DNA from: JBBSDP01 sp038240605 | Lineage (GTDB): Bacteria; Planctomycetota; Phycisphaerae; Tepidisphaerales; Tepidisphaeraceae | Length of the DNA stretch: 64,000 bases | Reading direction: 5' to 3' | NCBI GenBank assembly: GCA_038240605.1 | Contig: JBBSDP010000016.1 | Coordinates: 1-64,000, forward strand | In this document: positions 43,304 through 52,415 of the stretch, one piece after another | How the letters are laid out: the number at the start of each line of letters is the position of its first letter | Position numbering within the stretch: the stretch's first letter is position 1 | Position numbers and translations under genes: made by a program | Notes under the pieces: model-generated | What the model saw: only the letters and a program-made list of their open reading frames with translations | Database searches by the model: none | What the model was told of the DNA's origin: nothing

Positions 43304-45973
43304 TCAACCCGCCACCAGCTTCCCGGCGGAGTTGGTCGGGAACCCATTGACCACGGCGCTGAGGCCGGCGTGGCCGAGGCCATACTGATCCTCGATCGTC
43401 CGCAACGTATTGAAGTGGTTTACGTAGGTGTTGCTGACACCTTTTTGCACAAGCTTCGGGTCCCCGTCCACGATCACCGGGATGTTGTTGTCACGGGTAA
43501 AGTCGAAGTCGTTCTCATCCCAGACAGTGATGAGCAGCGAGTTGTGCGTCGTGGCCCACTTGCGATAGGCCTCGATGTTGGACTTAAGCCAGTTATCGCC
43601 GTTCTGGATGGTGGTTCCATCGCTCACGGGCGCACCCTTGGAGTCGACGCCCGAACCGGTGGTGCTCTCACCGAGGCCGTTGACGCTGACGGTGTCGTGC
43701 ATGTCGTTGGTCTCGTTCGGGACCACGAACGAAACGTTGGGAAGCTTGGTGAAATCAGTCGGCAGAGCGGTCAGCGGCTGATTGGTTTCCGCCGGGATCT
43801 GGTTGGCGCCCGTCCCCTGGAACTGTGCCCAGGCGTTGTGTTTCTCGACGTAGTTGCGACGCCCCGGCGCGAGCGGGAACTGCACGCCGGTGAACCCGGC
43901 GCTGGGGAGGGTCTCGGAGTAACCGACGAATGTCTTTCCCTTGGCGATCAGCTCGGCGCCGAGGTTGGGCACGGAGAACGGCTGGGCGGTGTTGAAGTCA
44001 TCGCTGCCATTCTCGCGCGCGACGACGGCGGGATTGGTGTCATCCACGCCATTGGGCCAGGTGGCCTGGAGGGGCGAGTTGATCCCCTGGACACCCGGAT
44101 TGGCGCCGCTGAACAGCTCGAGGTAATTGGGCTGGCTATCGTGGTCGGTGCCATGGGCGTTGGCGAAATAGAGCCCGCCCTTGATCAGCGTCTTGTTGAT
44201 GTAGGGGGCGTTGGCGCTGCCCACGATCTGGTTGGCGTCGTGGTTCTCCTCGATGACGACGACGACGTGGTCGGGCGTCAGCGGCTTGGCTGGCGTGGAC
44301 GTCAGCCCGGGCAGCTCGGTGGTCTTGTCCTTCACCGCTCCCTTCAGTTTCTTCGCGCTCAGCCCGAGTGCATCCAGGGCGCTGACCGCGATCTGCTGCG
44401 TCTTCACCGAATTGGCGTTGATGGTGCCGAAGTTGGCGCTGTTCACCTTTCCGCCCGCGGTGATCAGCGCGACGTTGCGGTCGTCGGCGACGAACCCGCC
44501 GTGCTCCGCGTTCTTGAACGTGAACTTTGTCGGATTGCCCACCAGGATGAAGCCTGGCTTGAGCGTCACGACGATGTCCGGCGTGCGCGTGTTGGACCCC
44601 TGGCTGGGATTGCCTAGACCCGCGTCTGTTAGCGCGGCGCCCGAGAGGATTTTGTCGATTACCTGGTTGGCGGGGATCGCGCTCATCACGCCCTTGTTGA
44701 AGACGTCGATCGTGCCCGTGTTCTGGAACGCGGTGAGGGCGGTCACGGCTGTTCCGGTCAGCTTCTGATCCGTGAGCCAGATCAGCGAACCATCGTCGCC
44801 GGTCGCGCCGCCGACCGTGACGTTGGCGTTGGCCAGCACGTTGTTGAACGTGTCGTCCTTGAAGAGCTGCGCGGAGCCTACGCGCGGGTTCTGGCCGTGC
44901 TTGGCGGTGACGACCAAGAGGGTGTTGTTCCAGAGGTTCTGTGCCTTGAGCGCGGCTTCGATCGTGCCAATGCTTGCGTCGGTGTGCCGCATCGCGCTCT
45001 GAAGGGGAAGCGAAATCACTTCGTTGCCGCCGGAGTCGAGCGTGATGCCGCCGCCGGTGAATTTCTCGGCGACGCTGACGGCCTGGAAGTTGCCAGAGAT
45101 GATCGCGGGGACCGCTTCGGCCCTGGCGCCGCGCGAATCCAAACCGTTGATTTCGTTGAGGATAGCCTTCACGTGCAGGTCGTCGTACTTCTCGGTGAGC
45201 AGCGTGTTGTGCGTCGTGACCTCGAGGTTCGGATCGCTCGCCCCCAGTGGATCGGTGCTGGCGTCGACGAGCGTAAAGGTGCTCAGGTCGGTGAAGGGCG
45301 CGGTGGCCAGCAGCGTGTCGGCGTTGACGGTTTGCTGCGTCGCGTTGTTGAGAAGGGCGGTGTTGGAATTCACCTCCGGGGTGTACAGGTCATCGACCCC
45401 GTTGCCGCCGGGGCCGTTGGCGATGTCGTAGACCGGGTGCTTGTCGGTGAACGCGGTGCGCAGGCCGGCGTCGTGGGCGACGTTGAAGATCGTGTTCACC
45501 TTCAGGAAGCTGTGCGGGTAAACGACGTGTCCACGCTTATCGATCGGGAGAAGCGACGGATCGATGCTGCTGGCGTCGAAGTTCCCGCCGCCGCTGAGCA
45601 GCGCCATGTTCTTATCGAGGCTCTCGTCATACGTGACCACGCCGCCCGGCGTGGCCGTGCCCGTGTTGGCGCCCGGCTGAAAGAGCTTGCGGTCGTAGGA
45701 GACGTCGTAGAACACGCCGTTCGTGCCCGGGCCGGCGCCGGTGAGATAGGAGAGGGCGCCGGGAAACGAATCGGACGGCGCAGTCGTCTGCGCTTTCGTG
45801 TACGTCACGCCCTGTCCCTGGAGCGCGATCGTATGAGTCAGATTGGCAGCGAGGGCCGGATCGGAGACATCGGCCTGGCGGAGGCCATCGACGGAAAGAA
45901 TCACCACGTGATTGGGATTTGATACGCTGAAAAAAAGACGCCCCTCAAGACGTTCAAAAAACGCTCGCTTCAT
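43304..45973 (-). CDS. Exported two-domain phosphatase: type I phosphodiesterase/alkaline phosphatase plus phosphoesterase
   Basis: 889 residues from the ATG at 45973, with AAGGAG nine bases upstream. The N-terminus KRAFFERLEGRLFFS carries the planctomycete 'LExRLFLS' N-terminal motif. Residues ~15-555 follow the nucleotide-pyrophosphatase/alkaline-phosphatase fold (HVVILSVDGLRQ, SFPGALSYLTGAGP, VVTAKHGQNP, AEHGGF). Residues ~585-860 follow the phosphoesterase (acid phosphatase/phospholipase C) family, with DHVVVVIEENHDANQIVG and VWDENDFDF. Joining two unrelated phosphatase folds is unusual; phosphate scavenging is a reasonable inference. Confidence 0.87.
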   Translation of the reverse strand: MKRAFFERLEGRLFFSVSNPNHVVILSVDGLRQADVSDPALAANLTHTIALQGQGVTYTKAQTTAPSDSFPGALSYLTGAGPGTNGVFYDVSYDRKLFQPGANTGTATPGGVVTYDESLDKNMALLSGGGNFDASSIDPSLLPIDKRGHVVYPHSFLKVNTIFNVAHDAGLRTAFTDKHPVYDIANGPGGNGVDDLYTPEVNSNTALLNNATQQTVNADTLLATAPFTDLSTFTLVDASTDPLGASDPNLEVTTHNTLLTEKYDDLHVKAILNEINGLDSRGARAEAVPAIISGNFQAVSVAEKFTGGGITLDSGGNEVISLPLQSAMRHTDASIGTIEAALKAQNLWNNTLLVVTAKHGQNPRVGSAQLFKDDTFNNVLANANVTVGGATGDDGSLIWLTDQKLTGTAVTALTAFQNTGTIDVFNKGVMSAIPANQVIDKILSGAALTDAGLGNPSQGSNTRTPDIVVTLKPGFILVGNPTKFTFKNAEHGGFVADDRNVALITAGGKVNSANFGTINANSVKTQQIAVSALDALGLSAKKLKGAVKDKTTELPGLTSTPAKPLTPDHVVVVIEENHDANQIVGSANAPYINKTLIKGGLYFANAHGTDHDSQPNYLELFSGANPGVQGINSPLQATWPNGVDDTNPAVVARENGSDDFNTAQPFSVPNLGAELIAKGKTFVGYSETLPSAGFTGVQFPLAPGRRNYVEKHNAWAQFQGTGANQIPAETNQPLTALPTDFTKLPNVSFVVPNETNDMHDTVSVNGLGESTTGSGVDSKGAPVSDGTTIQNGDNWLKSNIEAYRKWATTHNSLLITVWDENDFDFTRDNNIPVIVDGDPKLVQKGVSNTYVNHFNTLRTIEDQYGLGHAGLSAVVNGFPTNSAGKLVAG

Positions 45974-46186
45974 AGTGTGGCTCCTTCGCTCAACACGAGT
46001 TAAGCCCGACCCCGCGTCAGGCTGAGCGGGCATTGAATGGCGGACCCCGTGCCACACGCAATCGTCCGCGCATAAGGTTCACGAAAGATTCATCAGCGCG
46101 AAATCGAAACAAAACATGGCGAATCCGTCACCTGTTCCGACGGCGCGCGACCGTTCCGCCCCATTCGACCCATCGCAGGGACGCGC

Positions 46187-48355
46187 TCAGCTCACTTGAG
46201 CGTTGCTCAAGATCGTCAGCGAACCGCCGCCAGTCTTGTGTACGACCGTGCGGATCCGGAAGACGCCGGGCTGGTTGTAGAGGTGATCGCCATTAACGGT
46301 GACGATGTGGGTGAGTGGGTCCTGGGAAAACGTCGCGAAAGAACGGAAGCCATCGCCCCAGTTGATCAGGCCCGTGAAGGCGGATGGGGAGTCAACGAGC
46401 GGCAGCAGGCCGTTGGGGTCCGCACTGCCGATCGTGCCGAGCACGATGCTTGCGAAGACGTTTGGCGTCGCGCCCAAATCAGCGCCAGCGCCGCGCAGCC
46501 TGGCGGCGGCGATCGATGCGCTTGCTGAGACGGCCGCCGAAGTGCCGTCGGCGTCGGCGATCGAGACGCGGATCCCATAGCGGCCTCGGGCGGCATAAGT
46601 GTGGCTCGGGGCGATGACCGAAAGGTGCCCGTTGATCGACTGCACAGCGCCCTGCGCAATCGTGCCGTCGCCGAAGTCAACGCTCGCGGTAAAGCTCTCA
46701 GTGCGGTCGCCGTCCGTATCGGTGAACGTAGCGACGACTGCGTTGTCGATTGACGAACCCTCGACGCCGCGGACCGACTTGGCGCGAGCGACAAGACGTC
46801 GGGCATTCTGGGTGGAACGGGCGACGTTGATCGAGACCGTCGAGACGTTCGAGACTGCCCCCGAACTATCGGTTACGCTGTAATTGAAGGAGTCCGCCCC
46901 CGTGTATCCGTTTGCAGGCTTGTAGGTGATCCGTCCCGTCGCCGCGTCGCGGGCGACCGACCCGTGTGACGGACCGTTGCTGAAATGAAGGCTGGCCGGA
47001 TCGAGCACTGCACCGTCGAAGGCCGTGTCGTTGGACAACGCGTCGATCAGCACGCTGCCGTTACGGCTCGTCGTGATTACGTCGTTGGCCGCGACCGGCG
47101 CCCGATGGCTGGCGACCGGGTTCACGTTGATCGATACCGTCGCCACGTTGGAGACCGACTGCTGCGTATCGTTGACGGTGTACGTGAAGCTATCGGGGCC
47201 GGAATAGCCGGTCGCGGGCGTATAGGTGATCGTGCCCGTCGTGATGTCGAGGCTCGTGACGCCGTGCGCGGGTGGCGTGACAAGCTGAACCGCGGCGGGG
47301 TCGATGGAGGCGCTGCCCGATGCGCTGTCGTTGGCCAGCACGTTGATCGTCACGGGCACGTTGGCGTTCGTGCTCGCCCCATCATCATTCGCGACGGGCG
47401 GCAGGTGCGGCGGGAAGGGCGTGTAGCCGATCGCATCGAGCGCGGTCAGCTCGGTTCCCGGTTGAGGGGTCGAGCCGGCGGTCGCGAAGGCATCCTGCAC
47501 CTGCGGCGCGTGGCTCCCGCTGCTGAACCAGTCATTGAAGTCGCCGGTCGCATCCTGGTTGAATCGCGCGATGTCCGTCGTCCCGTCCAGGGAGAAGAAT
47601 GCCTCGGCGCTGCTGCTGGTCGTGAAGCTGCGCGCGCCGCTGGCGTCATAGCGGAACAGGTCTTGGGGATTGACCGCGCCGGTCGGTGCGGCGGCGCCGT
47701 TGCTCAGGCCCGTCAGCGTCGAGCCGATCCCGAGCACCTCGTCTATCTCGTGCTCGGCGACCGATACGAGGTCGAACTTGTTGGGGTCGATATTCGCACG
47801 GTCCAGATTGCAGATCGACGTGTTGAGGTTGACGGTCCCATCGTTGGGCGAGGAAACGCTGAACCCCAGGGCGCGCGCGTTGGCGGTGGAGATCTGGATG
47901 AAGCGGTTGCCGTTCGTCGGGTTGTTCGTCACCGCCGGAAGGCCCGACAGCGCGGTGGAGTCGGATGCGGTCGTCGCGTGCGATGCCAGGGCGGCGCGGT
48001 ACGCGCTGTAGGTCACGCTCGTCGCGGAGGACGAACTCGAAGCCAGGCCGTTGCTGACCTTGTTGAACGTGATCGCGACCGTGATCGGGTCGGAGAAGGC
48101 GCTGGCGAAATTCTGAATTGCGGTGTTGATCGCTGCTTTGATCGCCGCCGCGTTGGGGTCGTTATTGATGGTGCTGTCAAATGTCGGATTGATCGTCAGG
48201 TGCGTCGTAACTGCCGACAGTAGCGACCGGGCCTCGAGCGATTCGATCGGTCGCCCCGATACGCGTTGTCGCGGACCCCGCGCACCGTTTCGCCGGCGCG
48301 TCGGGCCTGAGGGGTCAGCATGCTGTAGCGCGTGATCGGGCACCAATGCACTCAC
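46187..48355 (-). CDS. Exported metalloprotease-like protein (NF038122 type) with cadherin-like/Ig repeats
   Basis: 722 residues from a GTG at 48355, with GGAG five bases upstream. The LEARSLLS motif near residue 40 is the planctomycete surface-protein N-terminus. Residues ~60-290 contain VSVAEHEIDEVLGIGS, the HE-x-DE box of NF038122-type metalloproteases. Two tandem cadherin-like repeats follow (NDDGASTNANVPVTINVLAND, GYSGPDSFTYTVND; then a second set), and the C-terminus has PKD-like stretches. No classical signal peptide follows the motif. Cell-surface location is likely; substrate unknown. Confidence 0.82.
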   Translation of the reverse strand: MSALVPDHALQHADPSGPTRRRNGARGPRQRVSGRPIESLEARSLLSAVTTHLTINPTFDSTINNDPNAAAIKAAINTAIQNFASAFSDPITVAITFNKVSNGLASSSSSATSVTYSAYRAALASHATTASDSTALSGLPAVTNNPTNGNRFIQISTANARALGFSVSSPNDGTVNLNTSICNLDRANIDPNKFDLVSVAEHEIDEVLGIGSTLTGLSNGAAAPTGAVNPQDLFRYDASGARSFTTSSSAEAFFSLDGTTDIARFNQDATGDFNDWFSSGSHAPQVQDAFATAGSTPQPGTELTALDAIGYTPFPPHLPPVANDDGASTNANVPVTINVLANDSASGSASIDPAAVQLVTPPAHGVTSLDITTGTITYTPATGYSGPDSFTYTVNDTQQSVSNVATVSINVNPVASHRAPVAANDVITTSRNGSVLIDALSNDTAFDGAVLDPASLHFSNGPSHGSVARDAATGRITYKPANGYTGADSFNYSVTDSSGAVSNVSTVSINVARSTQNARRLVARAKSVRGVEGSSIDNAVVATFTDTDGDRTESFTASVDFGDGTIAQGAVQSINGHLSVIAPSHTYAARGRYGIRVSIADADGTSAAVSASASIAAARLRGAGADLGATPNVFASIVLGTIGSADPNGLLPLVDSPSAFTGLINWGDGFRSFATFSQDPLTHIVTVNGDHLYNQPGVFRIRTVVHKTGGGSLTILSNAQVS

Positions 48356-48766
48356 CTCATCTCCGGGCGACGTTGCCGCCGTTACACGATCACCGCGATC
48401 GGCAACCGGGCCGCACGCCACGCCGTCCAGCGTTTGGCGAATAAGAAACAGGAATTACGACGACCGCCGAGGTCCGATCCTGCCCCGACACCCACGAAAA
48501 AGGCCGGAATTGGCCGATCCGTCTACTTCTGGCGATCATAAGACGGCAGCGCGGGGGGTCAAGTTTAATTCGCAAACCCGAGCGACGATCGACTGATTTG
48601 ATCGACGACGGCGGTAAGAGACGTGGAATTTATCGGCTGAACAGCGTTGGCGAGCCCAATTACGTGATTCCAGCAAAGTCATCAAAGATTCAAGGAGCAA
48701 TGTGCGGCCTGCCCCGGAACCTCCAGCAGATCAAGCGTGCATGCCCGGCGAGAAATTGCCGCGCGT
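48356..48766. other. Intergenic stretch without a supported gene
   Basis: About 411 bp between the metalloprotease start and the degraded pseudopilin. Small open frames exist but have no Shine-Dalgarno or recognisable sequence. No hairpin with a T-run was seen. Confidence 0.6.
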
Positions 48767-49263
48767 TCAAAAGTAGTAATTGTTCGCCCCGAGTTGGGTC
48801 TGAATCAGCATCTCGGAGAACTCGCGCCACTGTGCGTGGCCATCGTGAAAGAGCCATTGATATCCCGTCGCCGAATGAAAGGAGGTGCTCGCGTCGCCGG
48901 TCGGGTAGTTCCAGAGCGTGTCCGCGTTCTGCCATTCGTCGTTTCCGGGGCAGTACATCGTGTCGCGCATAGCCCCGAAACCGAGCATCGCATCGCGGGT
49001 GCCCAGAGGGATGTCGAAGAGCCACGCGGAGTTGCCCAGGTGTTGCGGAAGGTTGCCGCGGTTTTCGCCGGCATACATGATCAACGACATTCCGCTCTGT
49101 CGGAGGTAGCTGAGAAATTTGGTCCGACGTGCCTGCTCGCGGACCCTGCTCAGCGCGGGCATCAGGATTGAGATCAGCAACGCGATGCTCCCCACCACCA
49201 GGAGCTCGACCAGCTAAAGCCGCGCTGCCGTTGAATTGCCGCCGCGGCGATTATCGCTCCCAT
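48767..49263 (-). pseudogene. Frameshifted pseudopilin
   Basis: From an ATG at 49263 the frame reads MGAIIAAAAIQRQRGF. The expected TLVELLVV then continues in another frame (LVELLVVGSIALLISILMPA, RVREQARRTK), as though one base of the Thr codon had been lost near 49215. Downstream the body is intact to a stop at 48767 (HDGHAQWREF at the end). With the frameshift the prepilin signal is broken, so no full product is expected unless this is a sequencing error. Confidence 0.7.
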
Positions 49264-49364
49264 CCGAGGGTTGCATTGCGAGCGGGCATCCAAATTCACG
49301 GCGACCTCCCGAATGGTGCGCGGGCCCGTCGTTCGGACTTGCGTTGCAACGAAGCGGAGCAACC

Positions 49365-49645
49365 TCAATTGTTCCACGCCATCTGCGTGTACTTTAATCC
49401 GTCGCGCGGGATGAGTTCGACATGTCCGTCCACGTAACACACGTTGTGGAACTGGCCGATGTTGGCGCCCCAGTTATAGCCCGGGTGCGGATACCACCAC
49501 GCGATGTTGGCCTCCGGCGAGCCGATGAACCGCAATTGATCTTACACCACGGCGCCCGCAATCCAAAGTGTTACTCGACGCTCATCAACTTCAGCGCCTC
49601 TGAATCCCACATCAGGAGTCAGTCCCCCAGTAACATGGGCCCGGC
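49365..49645 (-). pseudogene. Degraded pseudopilin C-terminal remnant
   Basis: On the minus strand, stretches typical of H-X9-DG pseudopilins occur in changing frames: LLMWDSEALKLMSVE (about 49576-49620), then, after stops, ANIAWWYPHPGYNWGAN and FHNVCYVDGHVELIPRDG up to a TGA at 49365-49367. The pieces are in family order but interrupted by stops and frameshifts, and no start or N-terminal part remains. Confidence 0.6.
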
Positions 49646-49726
49646 AATCATCCCGTTCACGATGCGTCCTAATCGAGCGTGCGCGGCCGTTGGCTTCGCG
49701 ATCTATCTCCATTCGACTGAGCGCAT

Positions 49727-49757
49727 AAAAAAGCCCCCGGCGATAAGACCGAGGGCT
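49727..49757 (-). terminator. Intrinsic terminator of the coiled-coil gene
   Basis: Minus strand: AGCCCTCGG, loop, CCGGGGGCT, then TTTTTT. The stem is 9 bp with one mismatch. It lies 34 bp after the stop at 49791. Confidence 0.85.
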
Positions 49758-49790
49758 GCGCGATCACGAACCTTAATTCATTTATTCCCC

Positions 49791-50153
49791 TCAATCCGCT
49801 TTGGGCTTGGCGTGTTTGGCGCCATGCGACGCATCGGATGCAAGCTTCGCGGCGCTGTCCGCGTGCTGGTTCGCCGTTTCGGCGGCCTTGGCTGCGGCCG
49901 TCGCTTTCTGGTCCACCGCGGAGAGCTGCTGTTCGAGCGCCGCCAGGCGTTTTGAGATCGACTCGAGCGTAGCCTTCATCGCCGCGTCGTTCTTCTGGCC
50001 CGACGTCGCGACGGCCTGACCGATCGATTCGGCTCGCTTCGAGGCCACGTCCGCCTTTTCCGCGACCACGGACAATGTCTGGCCCACCGTATCGACGCGC
50101 TGCGAAAGTTTGGTGAGCACCGCATCGAGCTTCTGGGAAATATCCGAGATCAC
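49791..50153 (-). CDS. Coiled-coil protein of unknown function
   Basis: 120 residues from a GTG at 50153 with GGAGG about ten bases upstream. Almost wholly heptad-like (LDAVLTKLSQRVDTVGQTLS, LESISKRLAALEQQLSAVDQ) with an Ala/Lys-rich tail. No signal peptide. It is divergent from the polyhydroxyalkanoate-system gene; such helical proteins can coat granules or act as phasins, which is only a suggestion. Confidence 0.65.
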   Translation of the reverse strand: MISDISQKLDAVLTKLSQRVDTVGQTLSVVAEKADVASKRAESIGQAVATSGQKNDAAMKATLESISKRLAALEQQLSAVDQKATAAAKAAETANQHADSAAKLASDASHGAKHAKPKAD

Positions 50154-50313
50154 CTTGGCACTGCCTCCATCTCATCGGTTGTTCAACTTTGAGCGAAGCG
50201 CGTGGGTCGCGACGCAGCGGAGGCGCGCGTCGTTCCACCACTGTGGCGTACAATAGGGCGGTGCCCGCACAACGTGCGGGAAGGCGCAAGCTCGATCGAG
50301 AGGACGGTCGCCT

Positions 50314-50616
50314 ATGTCGGTACTCAGGCTGTCAGTGCAACACGGGACGACGCGCGAGCAGGCGCGGGATCGAGTCGCGCAGGCGATCACGGCGGCGGCC
50401 GCGAAAGTGGGGCCGCTCCTGCGGGGAGCGCAGTGGTCGGCTGACCGCGACGCGGTCAAGCTCAACGGACCGGGCTTTGTCGTGGACCTGACGATCGACG
50501 ACCGAGAGGTGCATATGGTCGCCGACGTGTCCGGGCTCGGCGGACTTCTGGGGAGCCCGGTCGTCGCGGGCATCAAGCAGGTGCTGGAGCAAACCTTTCA
50601 CAAGCGGCTCACCTGA
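50314..50616 (+). CDS. Polyhydroxyalkanoic acid system family protein
   Basis: 100 residues. The sequence (SVQHGTTREQARDRVAQAI, NGPGFVVDLTIDDREVHM, IKQVLEQTFHKRLT) fits the short PHA-granule-region family found beside polyhydroxyalkanoate genes in other bacteria. Biochemical role unknown. The divergent coiled-coil gene at 49791 could be a functional partner. No PHA synthase is in the window. Confidence 0.75.
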   Translation: MSVLRLSVQHGTTREQARDRVAQAITAAAAKVGPLLRGAQWSADRDAVKLNGPGFVVDLTIDDREVHMVADVSGLGGLLGSPVVAGIKQVLEQTFHKRLT

Positions 50617-50654
50617 CAGCGTAACATCTGGCGTGTGCGGGTAATCGAGCACAC

Positions 50655-52220
50655 TCATTCAGGGAAGTGTCCCAGCGCCATCTCCAGCACGCGCTCCTGC
50701 GTCGCCTCGGACCGATCGAGGATCCCCACGATCGCCCCGGCGTGCATGACCGCGACTCGGTCGCTCATCCCCAGCACCTCGGGTAATTCCGAAGAGATCA
50801 TGATGATCGCCAACCCGCGAGAGGCCAGTTCACCCATCAGCCGGTGAATCTTCGCCTTGGCTCCGACGTCCACTCCCTGCGTCGGCTCATCGAGGATGAT
50901 GACGGCCGGCTCCGTCGCCAGCCAGCGGGCCAGCGCTACTTTCTGCTGGTTGCCCCCGGAGAGGTTGCCGACGGGCGTATCCAGCGACGGCGTCTTGATC
51001 TCCAAGCGATCGACGAACCGCCGTGCGATCGTCCGTTCCCGCGGGAAATCGATCAGGCCAAACCGGGTAATCTTTCGCAGGATGGCCAGTGTGGCGTTCG
51101 CGGCGACCGGCAGGTCCAGGATGACCCCGTGACGGCGCCGATCCTCCGGCACGTAGGCGATGCCGAGTTCCACCGCGCGGGCCGGCGTGTCAATGCTGAC
51201 CGGTGTGCCGCGCAGCAGGATCTGCCCCCAGTCAGCGGGCGTGATCCCAAACAGCACGTTTGCCAGTTCTGTCCGACCCGCGCCAACGAGGCCGGCAATC
51301 CCCAGAATCTCGCCAGCGCGTACGCTCAGGTTCACATTGCTGATGCCCGAGGCGCTGCACGAGAGGTCGCGCGCTTCGAGCACCACGTCCCCCCTCGATA
51401 CGTCGATCCTGGGAAAGACGGCCGACAATTCGCGTCCCACCATCAGCCGGATCAGCTCCGCGCGATCCACGCCGGTAATGGGTCGGGTTCCCACGCGGGT
51501 CCCATCGCGCAGCACCGTGACCCGGTCGGCGATCCGGGACAGCTCATCGAGCCGGTGGGAGATGTAGATCATCGCCACCCCGCGCTCCCGAAGGTCCCGG
51601 AGGACGCGAAAGAGATTTTCCACTTCGCGATCGCTCAGGGAGGCGGTCGGTTCGTCGAGGATCAGGACCCGCGCATCGCCTCCCAGCGCGCTGGCGATCT
51701 CGACGAGCTGTTGCTGCGGCATTCTCAGCTCGCGGACGAGCGCGTCCTCGGAAATTGACGCGCCCATGCGCTCGAGCAGCGCCCGTGCCTGGCGCCGTCG
51801 CTCCGCCCACCGCACCCGCCGCCAGGGGCCGCCCTGCTCCAGGCGCAAGCCGATATTTTCCGCGACGGTGAGATCGGGAAAGAGGGCCGGCTGCTGGTAA
51901 ATGGCGGCGATGCCCAGGGACCGGGATCGGCCGGGGTCGTTGTGTTCGATCGCGTTGCCGTCAAAGGTGATCGTGCCCGAGTCCGGGCGGAGAGCGCCGG
52001 TGATGATCTTGACGAGCGTGGATTTTCCGGCTCCGTTCTCCCCGACCAGGGCATGCACTTCTCCGGCTTCGAGCTCAAATCCAACGCCCTTCAGCGCCTG
52101 CACGCCGCCGAACGACTTGGTGATGGATGAAAGTTTCAGAAGGGCCACGTTCCGCTCCTCGAGCTGCTCTTCATCTTCCTCGGAGATGCGCTGCGGGATG
52201 GCCTCTCCATCACTCGTCAT
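50655..52220 (-). CDS. Sugar ABC transporter ATP-binding protein (RbsA/MglA type)
   Basis: 521 residues with two ABC domains. Domain 1: Walker A GENGAGKST, modified signature RMPQQQLVEIASAL, Walker B VLILDEPTASLSD. Domain 2: degenerate P-loop GLVGAGRTEL, signature LSGGNQQKVALARWL, Walker B VIILDEPTQGVDVG. This asymmetric pair is the hallmark of ribose/galactose/autoinducer-type importers. No permease or binding-protein gene adjoins it: upstream is a + strand gene and downstream the PHA-type gene. Confidence 0.93.
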   Translation of the reverse strand: MTSDGEAIPQRISEEDEEQLEERNVALLKLSSITKSFGGVQALKGVGFELEAGEVHALVGENGAGKSTLVKIITGALRPDSGTITFDGNAIEHNDPGRSRSLGIAAIYQQPALFPDLTVAENIGLRLEQGGPWRRVRWAERRRQARALLERMGASISEDALVRELRMPQQQLVEIASALGGDARVLILDEPTASLSDREVENLFRVLRDLRERGVAMIYISHRLDELSRIADRVTVLRDGTRVGTRPITGVDRAELIRLMVGRELSAVFPRIDVSRGDVVLEARDLSCSASGISNVNLSVRAGEILGIAGLVGAGRTELANVLFGITPADWGQILLRGTPVSIDTPARAVELGIAYVPEDRRRHGVILDLPVAANATLAILRKITRFGLIDFPRERTIARRFVDRLEIKTPSLDTPVGNLSGGNQQKVALARWLATEPAVIILDEPTQGVDVGAKAKIHRLMGELASRGLAIIMISSELPEVLGMSDRVAVMHAGAIVGILDRSEATQERVLEMALGHFPE

Positions 52221-52415
52221 CGCGGCTCTGCTTGGTATACTATCCGGGAGAAATGGATTTCTAACGGTGGTGAATGGGATATCATCGCGGTTATGCTTGG
52301 CATCCGAGCCGGGATTTTAACGGGCGTTGCGAACTGCTATTGTGACTGACTCCCATCTTGCCTCGGCATCCCGTGGTTTTTTTGGCGTCGAGTTGTCCAC
52401 TTTCTGGAACTGAAC

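Noticed and set aside
46985..48223. A 412-codon + strand open frame
   Set aside because: Antisense to the metalloprotease gene; Arg/Gly-rich composition of a shadow frame.
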